From assembly GCA_003224145.1 (NCBI GenBank), contig QHYN01000246.1, forward strand, positions 1 to 36,322: a stretch of 36,322 nt of DNA, written 5' to 3'. The translations under genes were made by a program, and so were the position numbers. Positions 10,801-17,173 of this stretch are shown here, in pieces. The stretch is from Acidobacteriota bacterium (GTDB lineage Bacteria > Acidobacteriota > Terriglobia > Acidiferrales > UBA7541). A model generated the notes under the pieces. That model ran no database searches, had not been told where the DNA came from, and worked only from the letters and a program-made list of their open reading frames with translations. Positions within the stretch are counted from its first letter, which is position 1. Every line of letters begins with the position of its first letter.

Positions 10801-12464
10801 GAGACCGATGCTGTGACGGTGTAGGGCCCGCCGGCGATGGTGTTCGCCGTGAAAACCGCCGCCGTGGCGACGCCCGATGCGTTTGTCGTGGCCGTCTTGA
10901 CGCCCCCGACAAACGTGCCGCTGGCTCCGCTCGTAGGAGCAGCAAACGTCACAGTTACACCACTTACTGGGTTGTTGAAGGAGTCTTTTACCGTCGCTTG
11001 CAGCTGTGTCGTAAACGCGGTGTTGACCGTGGCACTCTGTGGCGTACCCGCCGCGGCCGCGATGCTCGCTGCTGCACCCGCTAAGTTGGTCAGGGAGAAA
11101 TTGGCCGGAGTGGAGACGCCGGAGACTGTAGCCATCACCGTGTAGGGGCCGCCGGCGATGGTGTTCGCAGTGAAAACCGCCGTCGTGGCGACGCCCGATG
11201 CATTCGTCGTCGCCGTGTTCACACCGCCAGCGAAGGCACCGCTGGCCCCGCTCGCAGGTGCCGTGAAGGTCACCAAGACACCACTCACAGGATTATTAAA
11301 GGAATCTTTTACGGTGGCTTGCAACTGCGTCGCAAATGCCGTGTTGACCGCCGCGCTCTGTGGCGTGCCGGCGGTGGCAGTGATGCTTGCGGCCGCGCCT
11401 GCCAAGTTTGTTAGAAAGAAATTGGCCGGGGTGGAGACCCCGGATACCAACGCTGTAACCGTATAAGTACCCGCAGTCGTGTTCGCAGTGAAAACCGCTG
11501 CAGTTGCCACCCCGGACGCATTCGTCGTTGCGGTGTTCACGCCACCGGCAAAGGTACCGCTCGCTCCGCTCGAAGGAGCTGCAAACGTAACCGTGGCGCC
11601 ACTCACTGGATTATTGAAGGGATCTTTTACCGTGGCCTGTAGTTGCGTCGTAAAGCCTGTCCCGACAGTAGTGTTTTGCGGCGTACCGGCTGTGGCGGTG
11701 ATTGTTGCCGGACTGCCTGCCACACCCCCCGCTGGCTTGAAGGACGCCAGGACGGCGCCCCAACTGTCCGATGCGGTAAGCGATGCGCCTGCCGAAGTTA
11801 ATCCTGCCGCCGTTTGGATCTGATCCTCACTGATCAGCTTGGTGTTCGGCTCCGCCGGCACAAAGTCCCTGATGGTGTAGCCGGTTCCCGCCGTGAACAT
11901 AGCGGGGTTTGTCGTCCCAACGGTGGCCAGCAATAAGTCTCCGCTCACGGTGGTGGTCAGATTCCCACTATTCGGCGCAGAACTGGTCGCGGTGTTTACT
12001 GCTGTCGCGTCCAAGGAGCCCGAGGCGGCCACTCCGGAGTACTCGAGAATGGCAAAGCGCAGGGGGCCGGAAACGGTCATGGATACCGTCACGGTGTTCG
12101 CGCCGCCCTTGATGTTCTCCGCGTAATAAATAGCCGAGGTCACGGCGCTTCCTGTATAGCCGACTTGTGCCGCCTGCTTGTAAGTGTTCCCGTTAGAATC
12201 GGTAATGGTGAAAACCTGCGCACTGGAGAGCCCGCCGCGAACAGCGACACCAATAAAGTTTCCCGCAGTGTTTGAGCTAGCAAAAGCAAGAGTGGATGTG
12301 GTAGTTGTACCAGCGTCCTTGCCGACGTGTTGCACGAGCGCAATACCGGCTGCCTGCGCCTGGCTGAATCCTTCCGCGAGCAGAAGGAGTAGCAGCAGAG
12401 CAAAAGAGCGAGCTACGCGTAGACCAAACGCCGAAGAATTCAGCTGGCAAAAGCTAATCGACAT
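4815..12464 (-). CDS. Giant secreted multi-domain (Ig-like/IPT/propeller) protein, 2549 aa
   Basis: The start at 12464 is chosen because GGAGG lies 7 bases upstream and a clean signal peptide follows (poly-Leu core at residues 23-29, cleavage near AQA at 38). Order: module A (41-243), seven Ig-like repeats of about 107 residues (251-999), module B (1002-1204), five IPT/TIG domains (about 1212-1628), module C (1632-1836), two Ig-like segments (about 1842-2030), then a PQQ/YVTN-like beta-propeller (2032-2549) starting VFTYHNDNARTGQNLKE. Modules A-C are one repeated family (IALVQH...DAG..., SNGNTY.QA, AIYYAENIK, GPLRFAILEYSGVA, FTAGTGYTI) that I cannot name. No enzyme active site, LPXTG, PEP-CTERM or obvious type IX signal is visible. 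It is likely an extracellular adhesin or matrix protein with a sugar- or ligand-binding propeller. It sits downstream of the polysaccharide locus on the same strand but after a 384-base gap, so it is probably a separate transcript. Confidence 0.8.
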   Translation of the reverse strand: MSISFCQLNSSAFGLRVARSFALLLLLLLAEGFSQAQAAGIALVQHVGKDAGTTTTSTLAFASSNTAGNFIGVAVRGGLSSAQVFTITDSNGNTYKQAAQVGYTGSAVTSAIYYAENIKGGANTVTVSMTVSGPLRFAILEYSGVAASGSLDATAVNTATSSAPNSGNLTTTVSGDLLLATVGTTNPAMFTAGTGYTIRDFVPAEPNTKLISEDQIQTAAGLTSAGASLTASDSWGAVLASFKPAGGVAGSPATITATAGTPQNTTVGTGFTTQLQATVKDPFNNPVSGATVTFAAPSSGASGTFAGGVNTATTNASGVATAAVFTANTTAGTYTVTALVSGVSTPANFFLTNLAGAAASITATAGTPQSAAVNTAFATQLQATVKDSFNNPVSGVLVTFTAPASGASGAFAGGVNTATTNASGVATTAVFTANTIAGGPYTVMATVSGVSTPANFSLTNLAGAAASIAAAAGTPQSATVNTAFTTQLQATVKDSFNNPVSGVTVTFAAPTSGASGTFVGGVKTATTNASGVATAAVFTANTIAGGPYTVTASVSGVSIPANFSLTNLTGAAASITATAGTPQSTTINTAFATQLQATVKDSFGNPVSGVLVTFTAPTSGASGTFAGGVNTATTNVSGVATAPVFTANSTAGGPYTVTASASGVATPANFSLTNLGNPPANVVATAGTPQSATINTAFAAQLQVTVTDSSNNPVSGVTVTFTAPLSGASGTFAGGVNTATTNASGVATSAVFTANSVAGGPYTVTATVSGVATPANFSLTNLTGAAASITATGGTPQSATVNTAYTTQLQATVKDSGNNPVSGVTVTFTAPTSGPSGSFAGGVNTATTNSLGVATAAVFTANSIAGGPYNVAASVVGVATPANFALTNLAGPAASIAATAGTPQSATVNTAFATQLQATVTDSLNNPVSGVTLTFTAPTSGASGTFAGGMNTATTNAAGVATSAIFTANATAGGPYNVVASATGATSANFSLTNLAAAPANIKLVQHTSVDAGTTTSGSLAFASPNVGGNWIAVSIRGGLSNAQVFTVTDSNGNTYRQAAQIGFTSSQVTLAIYYAENIKSGANTVTVTQSVSGPLRIAILEYSGVATSNSLDVTAVATATSTSANSGNATTTANGDLLLGAIATTNPDSFTAGTGYTIEEFIPKSQNAKLIAEDQIQASAGLGSASASLATSGAWGAVLAAFKAAGGGGSTAPTITSLSPTSGAVGTSVTITGTNFGSSVGSSTVTFNGTPATTISNWSATSIIVPVPAGATTGPVVVTVGGVPSNGAAFTVIPTPNITSLSPTSGPISTSVTIAGTNFGGSQGQSTVTFNAIPAGTATSWSATSVVIPVPNGATTGNVVVTVSGVSSNGVLFTVTSPGPSISSLSLTQGPVGATLTVNGSNFGTTQGGSTVTFNGVTATATSNWSATSFNVTVPAGATTGNVVVTVNGALSNGVPFTVTPPPNITTIAPTSGPIGANVIITGTNFGPTVGTIQSFVTFNGSQTRASNWSDTSITAPVPVGATTGNVLVNVGGVPSNGVPFTVTPPPSITSLSPNFGPVGTSVMIAGSNFGAGTGSSVSFNGTPASPTSWSATSIVVPVPAGATPGNVVVSVGGVASNGVSFTVTAATGNIALVQHTSIDAGAATTGSLAFKTNNTTGNWIAVCIRAGSSSAQVFTVGDSSGNSYRQALQLGLAGNGVTFAIYYAENIKGGANTVTVSDTVSGPLRFAILEYSGVATSNSLELTTTLQGSGTAPNSGSITTTSSGDLLLSAIVTVNPATFTAGTPYTIEEFVPAEPNTKLIVEDTTQNAAGTASASASLAAADSWGAGLVAIRSASGAGLPLSVSVSPSTASVPTGNGTQNFTASLVNDFGHQGVTWALSGVGCSGSTCGTLTSITSTSVIYNGPANVPNPATVTLTATAVADNTKTATATITVTQGVLGVAVSPKRAAVTMSASQTVQFTATVTNDPANAGVTWQVDGNNGGNTTTGTVSTTGLFTPGTQPGQHTVTAVSVSNASVSASSTVAVTDLAGVFTYHNDNARTGQNLKEYALTTANVNSSTFGALFTCPVDGSLYAAPVYMANLTIGGQTRNVVFVATTHDSVYAFDADSPSCVHLWNTPGSGMVSFLSPGVTPVALADVNDVNSDMFPEIGVTSMPVIDPATNTIYVEAKTKDTVSPGCSTTTPCFFHRLHALDVLTGAEKFGGPAVITASGFDSRIHHQRPGLLLNNGTVYIAFSSHGDRNSYQGWLFGYDAATLARKFVTPVTSTPGNRAGVWQSGAGPAADASNNVYISTGNGQYDGTSNFGDTALKFNPTGSILDWFTPFNQSTFNANDIDLGSGGVLILPDSVASAAHPHLALASGKVAILYLLDIAAIDAQHPVRMGKFNSSTNNDVQEVITCTTPSNCPNTTLLDGGNYGVPAYWNNNIYITGQNYPLSQFTIANGSASISTPQAAKSNNTFPPRGATPVVSASGTTNGIVWILDLTAWSTNGPAILDAYDATNVSNLLFSSPSSGSGAAGPAVKFTIPTVANGKVYIGGEQTLTVFGLSPN
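6957..7571 (-). repeat. Module C of the giant protein (third copy of the ~205-aa unknown module)
   Basis: Encodes residues 1632-1836, starting IALVQHTSIDAG and including AIYYAENIKGGANTVTV and GPLRFAILEYSGVATS. It is the same order of motifs as the copies at 8853-9461 and 11736-12344. Predicted all-beta, lacking Cys, rich in Thr, Ser, Ala and Gly. Confidence 0.75.
7577..8831 (-). repeat. Five tandem IPT/TIG domains in the giant protein
   Basis: Five successive segments of about 82 residues (1212-1628). Each starts with P-[ST/N]-I-[ST]-x-[LI] followed by a G-P-[VI]-G/S turn, contains I-x-G-[ST]-N-F-G and V-x-F-N-G/A, and ends S-N-G-[VA]-x-F-T-V. This is the IPT/TIG immunoglobulin-like fold. 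The same type of domain occurs twice in the interrupted glycoside hydrolase at 603-2513. Confidence 0.85.
8853..9461 (-). repeat. Module B of the giant protein (second copy of the ~205-aa unknown module)
   Basis: Encodes residues 1002-1204, starting IKLVQHTSVDAG and ending near GAVLAAFKAAGG. It matches modules A and C along its whole length, including DSNGNTYRQAAQ and FTAGTGYTIEEF. It separates the Ig-like array from the IPT array. Confidence 0.75.
9468..11714 (-). repeat. Seven tandem ~321-bp repeats (Big_1-like Ig domains)
   Basis: Seven direct repeats with a period of 321 bases (318-324 at the ends) encode residues 251-999. Each repeat contains ATAGTPQ, TQLQATVKD, NPVSG and TFAGGVNTATTN, and ends PANFSLTNL. 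The pattern resembles bacterial Ig-like group 1 (Big_1, invasin-type) domains. Adjacent copies are highly similar at protein level and clearly similar at DNA level, so the array could expand or contract by recombination. Confidence 0.85.
11736..12344 (-). repeat. Module A of the giant protein (first copy of the ~205-aa unknown module)
   Basis: Encodes residues 41-243, directly after the signal peptide, starting IALVQHVGKDAG and ending SDSWGAVLASFK. Same module as B and C; see findings for why it may be an undescribed domain. Confidence 0.75.
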
Positions 12465-12848
12465 CGGACATCCTCCGCAGGACATTGAGAGGCACAAGCA
12501 GCCCGCAGGAATGCCTGCAGGCTAAAACATCAAATACGGACGAAGCCCCACCCCGACCATGCATCAGGCTTCTCGTTCGCAAAGCTAATGTTGGATCAAG
12601 AATGATGAAACCCCTCACCACTCAAAACAGGCTGGGAACAGACTTTCGAAACCCTTAGGACCGAGAATCCGCCTTCCAAAACGTTACAACGCTACCCAAC
12701 TGAAACTGAAAAGCTTAAGCACAATGTGGCGTACGACCGACAAAGAGGAGGGAACTAACAAGGAGATAGTGAGCATCCCCTTTCCGCTCAAGATTTTCTC
12801 TTTATTGACTGCCTGACGAAGCAGAATTCCCAGAAACGGCGGAGTCAA
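12465..12848. other. Intergenic region between the polysaccharide locus and the giant gene
   Basis: 384 bases between the stop of the C-methyltransferase gene and the start of the giant secreted protein, both minus strand. It should hold the 3' end of the polysaccharide transcript and the promoter of the giant gene. TTGACT/AGTCAA arms just after the methyltransferase stop could form a weak hairpin with a long loop, but no U-tract follows. No gene and no confident promoter box were seen. Confidence 0.5.
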
Positions 12849-14093
12849 CTACGCGTAGACCCTTACCCCCGGGATGGGAACCACGAATTGGCCGCCCCAT
12901 TCGCGAATGTAGGCGTTTTTCTCGATAACCTCGTCTTTCAGGTTCCAAGGAAGAATGAGTAAGTAGTCAGGTCGGGTCTCCAGGATGTGCTCGGGAGCGT
13001 GGATGGGTATGCGAACGCCGGGGAGAAGCTTTCCTTGTTTGTAGGGGCTGCGGTCCACGACATAGTCGAGAAAGTCGGTTCGAATCCCGCAATAGTTCAG
13101 AAGCGTATTGCCCTTGGCGGCGGCACCGTAAGCGGCGATCTTCTTACCGCTTTGCTTCGCATGAATCAGGAATTCCAGGAGCTTCCGTTTGGTTTCTTTG
13201 ACCTGTTCGGCGAAGCGTGAGTAGGTTTCGAGCTGATGGAAGCCTGCCGATTCTTCGCGAGCGCGGAGTTCCGTGACGCCCGGACCGATGGGCTTTGAAG
13301 CGTCTTCGGCGTGGCGCGCAAAAATGCGGAGCGAACCGCCGTGCGTGGGAAGTTCCTGGACGTCAAACAGCGTCAGGCCATGCCTGTCGAAAATCTTCTC
13401 AACCGCAAGAAAAGAAAAGTAAGAGAAATGTTCGTGGTAGATGGTGTCGAACTGGTTTTCCGCCATCAAGCGCATCAGATGGGGAAATTCCACGGTGATC
13501 ACGCCCTGCGGCTTCAGGAGAATCTTCATCCCGGCGACAAAATTATTGATGTCAGGAACATGAGCAAGCACGTTGTTACCAAGCAGGAGGTCGGCCTTCT
13601 GACCTTTGGCCGCCAGTTCGCGCGCTGTCCCACGGTTAAAGAATCTTACAAGAGTGGGAACGCCCTTTTTGACAGCCACTTCAGCAACATTTGCAGCAGG
13701 CTCAATGCCCAGGACGGGAATTCTTTTCTCTAAAAAATACTGAAGGAGATAGCCATCGTTGCTAGCAATTTCGACGACGAGACTCTTCTCTGTTATCGGG
13801 AATCGCTCCAGCATCTGATCGGCATAGGACTTGGCATGCGTGAGCCAACTGTCGGAATAAGAGGCGAAGTAGAGGTAATCGCTGAAGATGTTTTCGGGAG
13901 CAACGAACTCCTGAAGCTGCACAAGAAAGCATTCCCCGCAAACATAGACATGAAGCGGATAGAAGGGTTCCATCTGGTCCAGTTGGTCTGCACTCAGAAA
14001 GCTTTGGGCTAAAGGAGATGCCCCCAGGTCCACAAAGGTATGCTCGAGCTTGGCTCCACAAAACCGGCAACCAGAATGATTCGTCGAACTCAT
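12849..14093 (-). CDS. SAM-dependent sugar C-methyltransferase (TylC3/TcaB9 type)
   Basis: A 414-residue protein. The start at 14093 is chosen over the upstream ATG (14159) because AGGAG lies 6 bases before it and the family's N-terminus follows immediately. An N-terminal zinc-binding domain has C9-x2-C12 and C52-x2-C55. The central Rossmann domain has the SAM loop VVEIASNDGYLLQYF and GNNVLAHV. The YHEHFSYFS motif is the conserved Tyr-x-Glu-His set used for catalysis in TcaB9. A C-terminal Methyltransf_14-type domain follows (AAYGAAAKGNTLLNY). Known relatives methylate carbon 3 of nucleotide-linked 4-keto-deoxysugars. It is the last gene of the polysaccharide locus, 103 bases after the transketolase C half. 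Its substrate probably comes from the RmlC/epimerase enzymes upstream. Confidence 0.88.
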   Translation of the reverse strand: MSSTNHSGCRFCGAKLEHTFVDLGASPLAQSFLSADQLDQMEPFYPLHVYVCGECFLVQLQEFVAPENIFSDYLYFASYSDSWLTHAKSYADQMLERFPITEKSLVVEIASNDGYLLQYFLEKRIPVLGIEPAANVAEVAVKKGVPTLVRFFNRGTARELAAKGQKADLLLGNNVLAHVPDINNFVAGMKILLKPQGVITVEFPHLMRLMAENQFDTIYHEHFSYFSFLAVEKIFDRHGLTLFDVQELPTHGGSLRIFARHAEDASKPIGPGVTELRAREESAGFHQLETYSRFAEQVKETKRKLLEFLIHAKQSGKKIAAYGAAAKGNTLLNYCGIRTDFLDYVVDRSPYKQGKLLPGVRIPIHAPEHILETRPDYLLILPWNLKDEVIEKNAYIREWGGQFVVPIPGVRVYA

Positions 14094-14196
14094 CCCTTCT
14101 CCTAACAAGATTTCCGATGGTGATGCGAGGCTCATCTCTTGAACGCTGAACCCGGCCATAAATGCGAAGGAAACTTCGGACTTTCCACGACCTGTG

Positions 14197-15150
14197 TCAC
14201 TGCCCTTCCCGGACCAACCCGCTAGTGACGGTCCGCAAGGCAGAGGCCACGGTTTTCGCGATGGCTTCGCCCGTCAGCCCGTGGCACTCCTGCATGTATT
14301 CCTGGCTGCCGATGTGAGGAGAGAACGCAGAAGGAAGGCCGATCCTCTTAAAGGGAACCTTGATCCCGTCCGCCTCTGCCAAGACTTCCGCGACGGCGCT
14401 GCCGAGCCCGCCAAGAATACTGTGTTCCTCGATTGTGAAAATAGCTTCGGTCTCGCGTGCGGCCGCAAGAACGGCTTCCGTGTCCAAGGGCTTCACGGTG
14501 TGCATGCTCAGCAGGCGCATCTGGATGCCCTCTTTTTGCAAGAGCTCCGCCGCGCGAACTACATTGAGGAGAATGCCACCAGTGGAAATGAGCGTGACAT
14601 CCTTGCCTTCTCGTAGGCGAATGGCTTTGCCCAGTTCAAATTCGATCGGCGATTGATGGACAACAGGTTCGCCCGCCTTGCCCAGTCGAAGATAACATGG
14701 GCCGTGATAGGCAATGACCGCGCGCGTGGCCGCGCGGGCCTCGACGGGATCGCCCGGCGCGACGACCACCAACCCCGGCAAAGCACGCATCACGGCAATG
14801 TCCTCGACCGCATGGTGCGTAGCGCCCATGGCACCATAGGTGAACCCGCCGCCAACCGACACGATCTTGACGTTCGCGTTGTGATAGCAAACATCGTTGC
14901 GGACATGCTCGAGGCAGCGAAGCGTTGGGAAATTGGCAATGGAATAAGTGAGGGCGATCTTGCCGCTCAAGGCCATGCCCGCTGCCATGCCGGTCATGTT
15001 TTGTTCGGCCACGCCGGCGTTGAGGAATTGCTTGGGGAGCTGTTCCATGAATGGCGTGACCACGCCGAAACCCAGATCTCCGACGATCAGGACGATACGC
15101 TCATCCTGTTTGGCCAGCTCAAACAATTCTTTGATGAACGCGTTTCTCAT
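14197..15150 (-). CDS. Transketolase, C-terminal half (separate subunit)
   Basis: A 317-residue protein matching the pyrimidine-binding and C-terminal domains of transketolase/DXS-type TPP enzymes. It opens MRNAFIKELFELA, then VGDLGFGV, and has the conserved Glu region GVAEQNMTGMAAGMAL (the Glu activates the TPP aminopyrimidine). The C-terminal domain starts near residue 190 (DVTLISTGGILLNVV). The start ATG overlaps the stop of the N-half gene (ATGA), so the two are translationally coupled. Two-gene transketolases are common in polysaccharide and secondary-metabolite loci, where they can act on sugars other than pentose-phosphate intermediates. Whether this pair is a housekeeping enzyme or a dedicated two-carbon transferase cannot be told from sequence; the context favours the latter. 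Confidence 0.88.
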   Translation of the reverse strand: MRNAFIKELFELAKQDERIVLIVGDLGFGVVTPFMEQLPKQFLNAGVAEQNMTGMAAGMALSGKIALTYSIANFPTLRCLEHVRNDVCYHNANVKIVSVGGGFTYGAMGATHHAVEDIAVMRALPGLVVVAPGDPVEARAATRAVIAYHGPCYLRLGKAGEPVVHQSPIEFELGKAIRLREGKDVTLISTGGILLNVVRAAELLQKEGIQMRLLSMHTVKPLDTEAVLAAARETEAIFTIEEHSILGGLGSAVAEVLAEADGIKVPFKRIGLPSAFSPHIGSQEYMQECHGLTGEAIAKTVASALRTVTSGLVREGQ

Positions 15151-15974
15151 TCACAACCGTCCAATTCTGAGAGCGCTTTGGTCATGTCGTCACCCATGGG
15201 CGCGCGGTAGTGCCACAGAAGCTTGTTCTCCATGTAACTCACGCCTTTGCCTTTGACAGTGTGCGCGACGATGCAACTCGGCCGGCCTGGTTCGAAGGGC
15301 ACTTGCGTCACGGCCTCCTCAACAACATGTACGTCGTGGCCATTCAACTCGCGGACAGCCCATCCAAAGGCGCGCCATTTGTCGGCCAGAGGATCCAGAT
15401 CAATCACTTCCTTGACCGCCCCGAGACTCTGAATTTTGTTGTAGTCGACGATAACGATCAGATTGTCCAGCTTATGGTGAGGGGCAAACAGCGCGGCTTC
15501 CCACACCGAGCCCTCGTCACATTCGCCGTCACTGATCATGCAGAAAATTCGGCTCGGCCGGCCATCTCGTTTAGCGGCAATGGCCATCCCGGTAGCAACA
15601 GGTAGTCCGTGCCCCAACGATCCGGTGGAAAGCTCGACCCCTGGCACATTTTTGTGCATCACATGGCCTGCTAGGGGCGAACCATTCTGATAAAACGTTT
15701 CCAGGCGTTCCAGGGGGAAATAGCCGCTTTCCGCCAGAACAGCGTAGAGAGCAGAGCACGCATGCCCTTTGCTCATGATGAACCGGTCACGATCCGGCCA
15801 ATCGGGACGCTGGGGATCGTAGCGAAGCGCTTTTCCGTAAATGGCAGCGAGCAAATCAGCGGCGGACAAGGCACCTCCGATATGCGAAGCGTTTGCCTTT
15901 CCCGTCATGCGCACGCAGTGTTGCCGAATGCGTTTTGCAAGCTCGGGGAGGTTGGTTTGCTTTTCGTTGGTCAT
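15147..15974 (-). CDS. Transketolase, N-terminal half (TPP pyrophosphate-binding subunit)
   Basis: A 275-residue protein, the expected size for the N subunit of a split transketolase. The TPP/Mg motif reads SDGECDEGSVWEAALFAPHH and ends at IVDYNKIQ; the metal-binding Asp is kept although the first Gly of the usual GDG is Ser. Other hallmarks are KGHACSALYAVLA and STGSLGHGLPVATGMA. The start ATG lies 19 bases after the E2 stop, so it is probably in the same operon. It overlaps the C-half gene by 4 bases. Confidence 0.88.
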   Translation of the reverse strand: MTNEKQTNLPELAKRIRQHCVRMTGKANASHIGGALSAADLLAAIYGKALRYDPQRPDWPDRDRFIMSKGHACSALYAVLAESGYFPLERLETFYQNGSPLAGHVMHKNVPGVELSTGSLGHGLPVATGMAIAAKRDGRPSRIFCMISDGECDEGSVWEAALFAPHHKLDNLIVIVDYNKIQSLGAVKEVIDLDPLADKWRAFGWAVRELNGHDVHVVEEAVTQVPFEPGRPSCIVAHTVKGKGVSYMENKLLWHYRAPMGDDMTKALSELDGCE

Positions 15975-15993
15975 AGCTTGTCTCTATTTCAGG

Positions 15994-17169
15994 CTAAGCT
16001 AAGGAACTGAAAAACTGCTCGTCATTCATGCGGCGTACGACGGCATCTAGCAGCAGCGCTGCCGGAACTCCGTCGGCGACCCGATGATCAAATGTGAGAC
16101 TAAGCACGCACGTGTAACCGATGGCGAGGGCAGTGCCACGCACTACAGGGCGCTGAGCGATTCGCCCGATCCCGAAGATGACGGATTGTGATCCGTTTAG
16201 AATAGGGGTGAAGGCATCAATGCCGTGGTTCCCAAGATTGCTGATCGTCGCCGTGCCGCCTTCGAAATGCCCGGGTTGCAATCGCCCAGCAAGGGCACGT
16301 TCGGTCAGGTCCTTTACAGCCAGAGTGATATCTCTGAGTCGGGCCGAATCCGCGTTTCGAATGACCGGAACGATCAAGCCATGGGGAGCCGCGACGGCAA
16401 AACCAACGTTGATCTCTTTGAGCCGGATAATGCATTCATTCTCGATAATCGCATTGAGTTCTGGCCGTTCGCGCAGAGCAACAGCGAAAAGCTTGATAAA
16501 CAGCGCGTCGTAGGACGGCGTCTGGCCCCAACTCTGCGATAGGGCTTGGCGTGCGGCAACCAGAACATCGGCGTTGGCTTCACGGGTCAGGGTGGTGGAA
16601 GCCGCGGTGGTTAAGGTCGTGCACAAACGCTCGGCCAAGGACCGACGGAGACCGGCCATCGGCACGCGCTCGCCTGCCGGGGGCAATGGAGTTGCATTCT
16701 CGCGCTTTGAAACGAACGCCTGAATGTCGGCTTCAATGATGCGACCGCCGGGACCGGTTCCCTTCACCTGTTGAAGATCGACTTTGTGCTGGGCGGCAAG
16801 ACGCTTTGCGACCGGGCTGGCGCGGAGAGGCCCAAGCGGTGGCGGCTCTTGTTTTGGAATGGAGGAGGAGCCGTGAGCTTCGCTCTTCGCTGCGGCGATG
16901 GCACCGTCATTGGCGCCAGCAGGCGGCGCTTCTCCATCTCGCAAAATGTATCCCATCAGGACTTCCACGCGAAGGGTCGTGCCAATCGCCGCCACCGGGT
17001 GCAAAATGCCTTCCTCCGGTGCGGGTATTTCGAAGGTAGCTTTTTCCGTCGTGATTTCTGCCACTGGCTCCCCGAGCGTGACTCTCGCGCCTGCTTGGCG
17101 GAGCCAAGCCGTTAAGACGCCTTCTTCGGTGTACATCCCCATGCTCGGCATCACAATCGCTCGCGCCAC
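15994..17169 (-). CDS. Dihydrolipoamide acyltransferase (E2 component of a 2-oxoacid dehydrogenase)
   Basis: A 391-residue protein using a GTG start at 17169, with AGGAG 9 bases upstream and the E1beta stop 4 bases before it. An ATG 6 codons later is the alternative, and longer starts only add non-family sequence. One lipoyl domain (residues 1-80) carries the lipoyl-lysine in TTEKATFE (K43). A peripheral-subunit-binding domain lies at about 115-155 (ASPVAKRLA, GTGPGGRI). The catalytic domain ends with FDHRVADG (H362 and D366). It would transfer an acyl group from lipoyl to CoA. It is a short single-lipoyl E2, as in branched-chain or acetoin-type complexes. No E3 (lipoamide dehydrogenase) gene is nearby, so it would need one encoded elsewhere. 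Its placement inside a polysaccharide locus is unusual. Confidence 0.88.
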   Translation of the reverse strand: MARAIVMPSMGMYTEEGVLTAWLRQAGARVTLGEPVAEITTEKATFEIPAPEEGILHPVAAIGTTLRVEVLMGYILRDGEAPPAGANDGAIAAAKSEAHGSSSIPKQEPPPLGPLRASPVAKRLAAQHKVDLQQVKGTGPGGRIIEADIQAFVSKRENATPLPPAGERVPMAGLRRSLAERLCTTLTTAASTTLTREANADVLVAARQALSQSWGQTPSYDALFIKLFAVALRERPELNAIIENECIIRLKEINVGFAVAAPHGLIVPVIRNADSARLRDITLAVKDLTERALAGRLQPGHFEGGTATISNLGNHGIDAFTPILNGSQSVIFGIGRIAQRPVVRGTALAIGYTCVLSLTFDHRVADGVPAALLLDAVVRRMNDEQFFSSLA

Positions 17170-17173
17170 CGAG

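Noticed and set aside
9468-11714. Regular repeat spacing as a CRISPR-like array
   Set aside because: The unit is 321 bases, in frame and encodes an Ig-like domain; no short repeats with unique spacers.
6364-11823. Long plus-strand open frames opposite the giant gene (for example 6364-7107, 9736-10503)
   Set aside because: They mirror the repetitive, GC-rich coding strand of the giant protein; Val/Pro/Ala-rich and repeating with the same 321-base period, so they are shadows.
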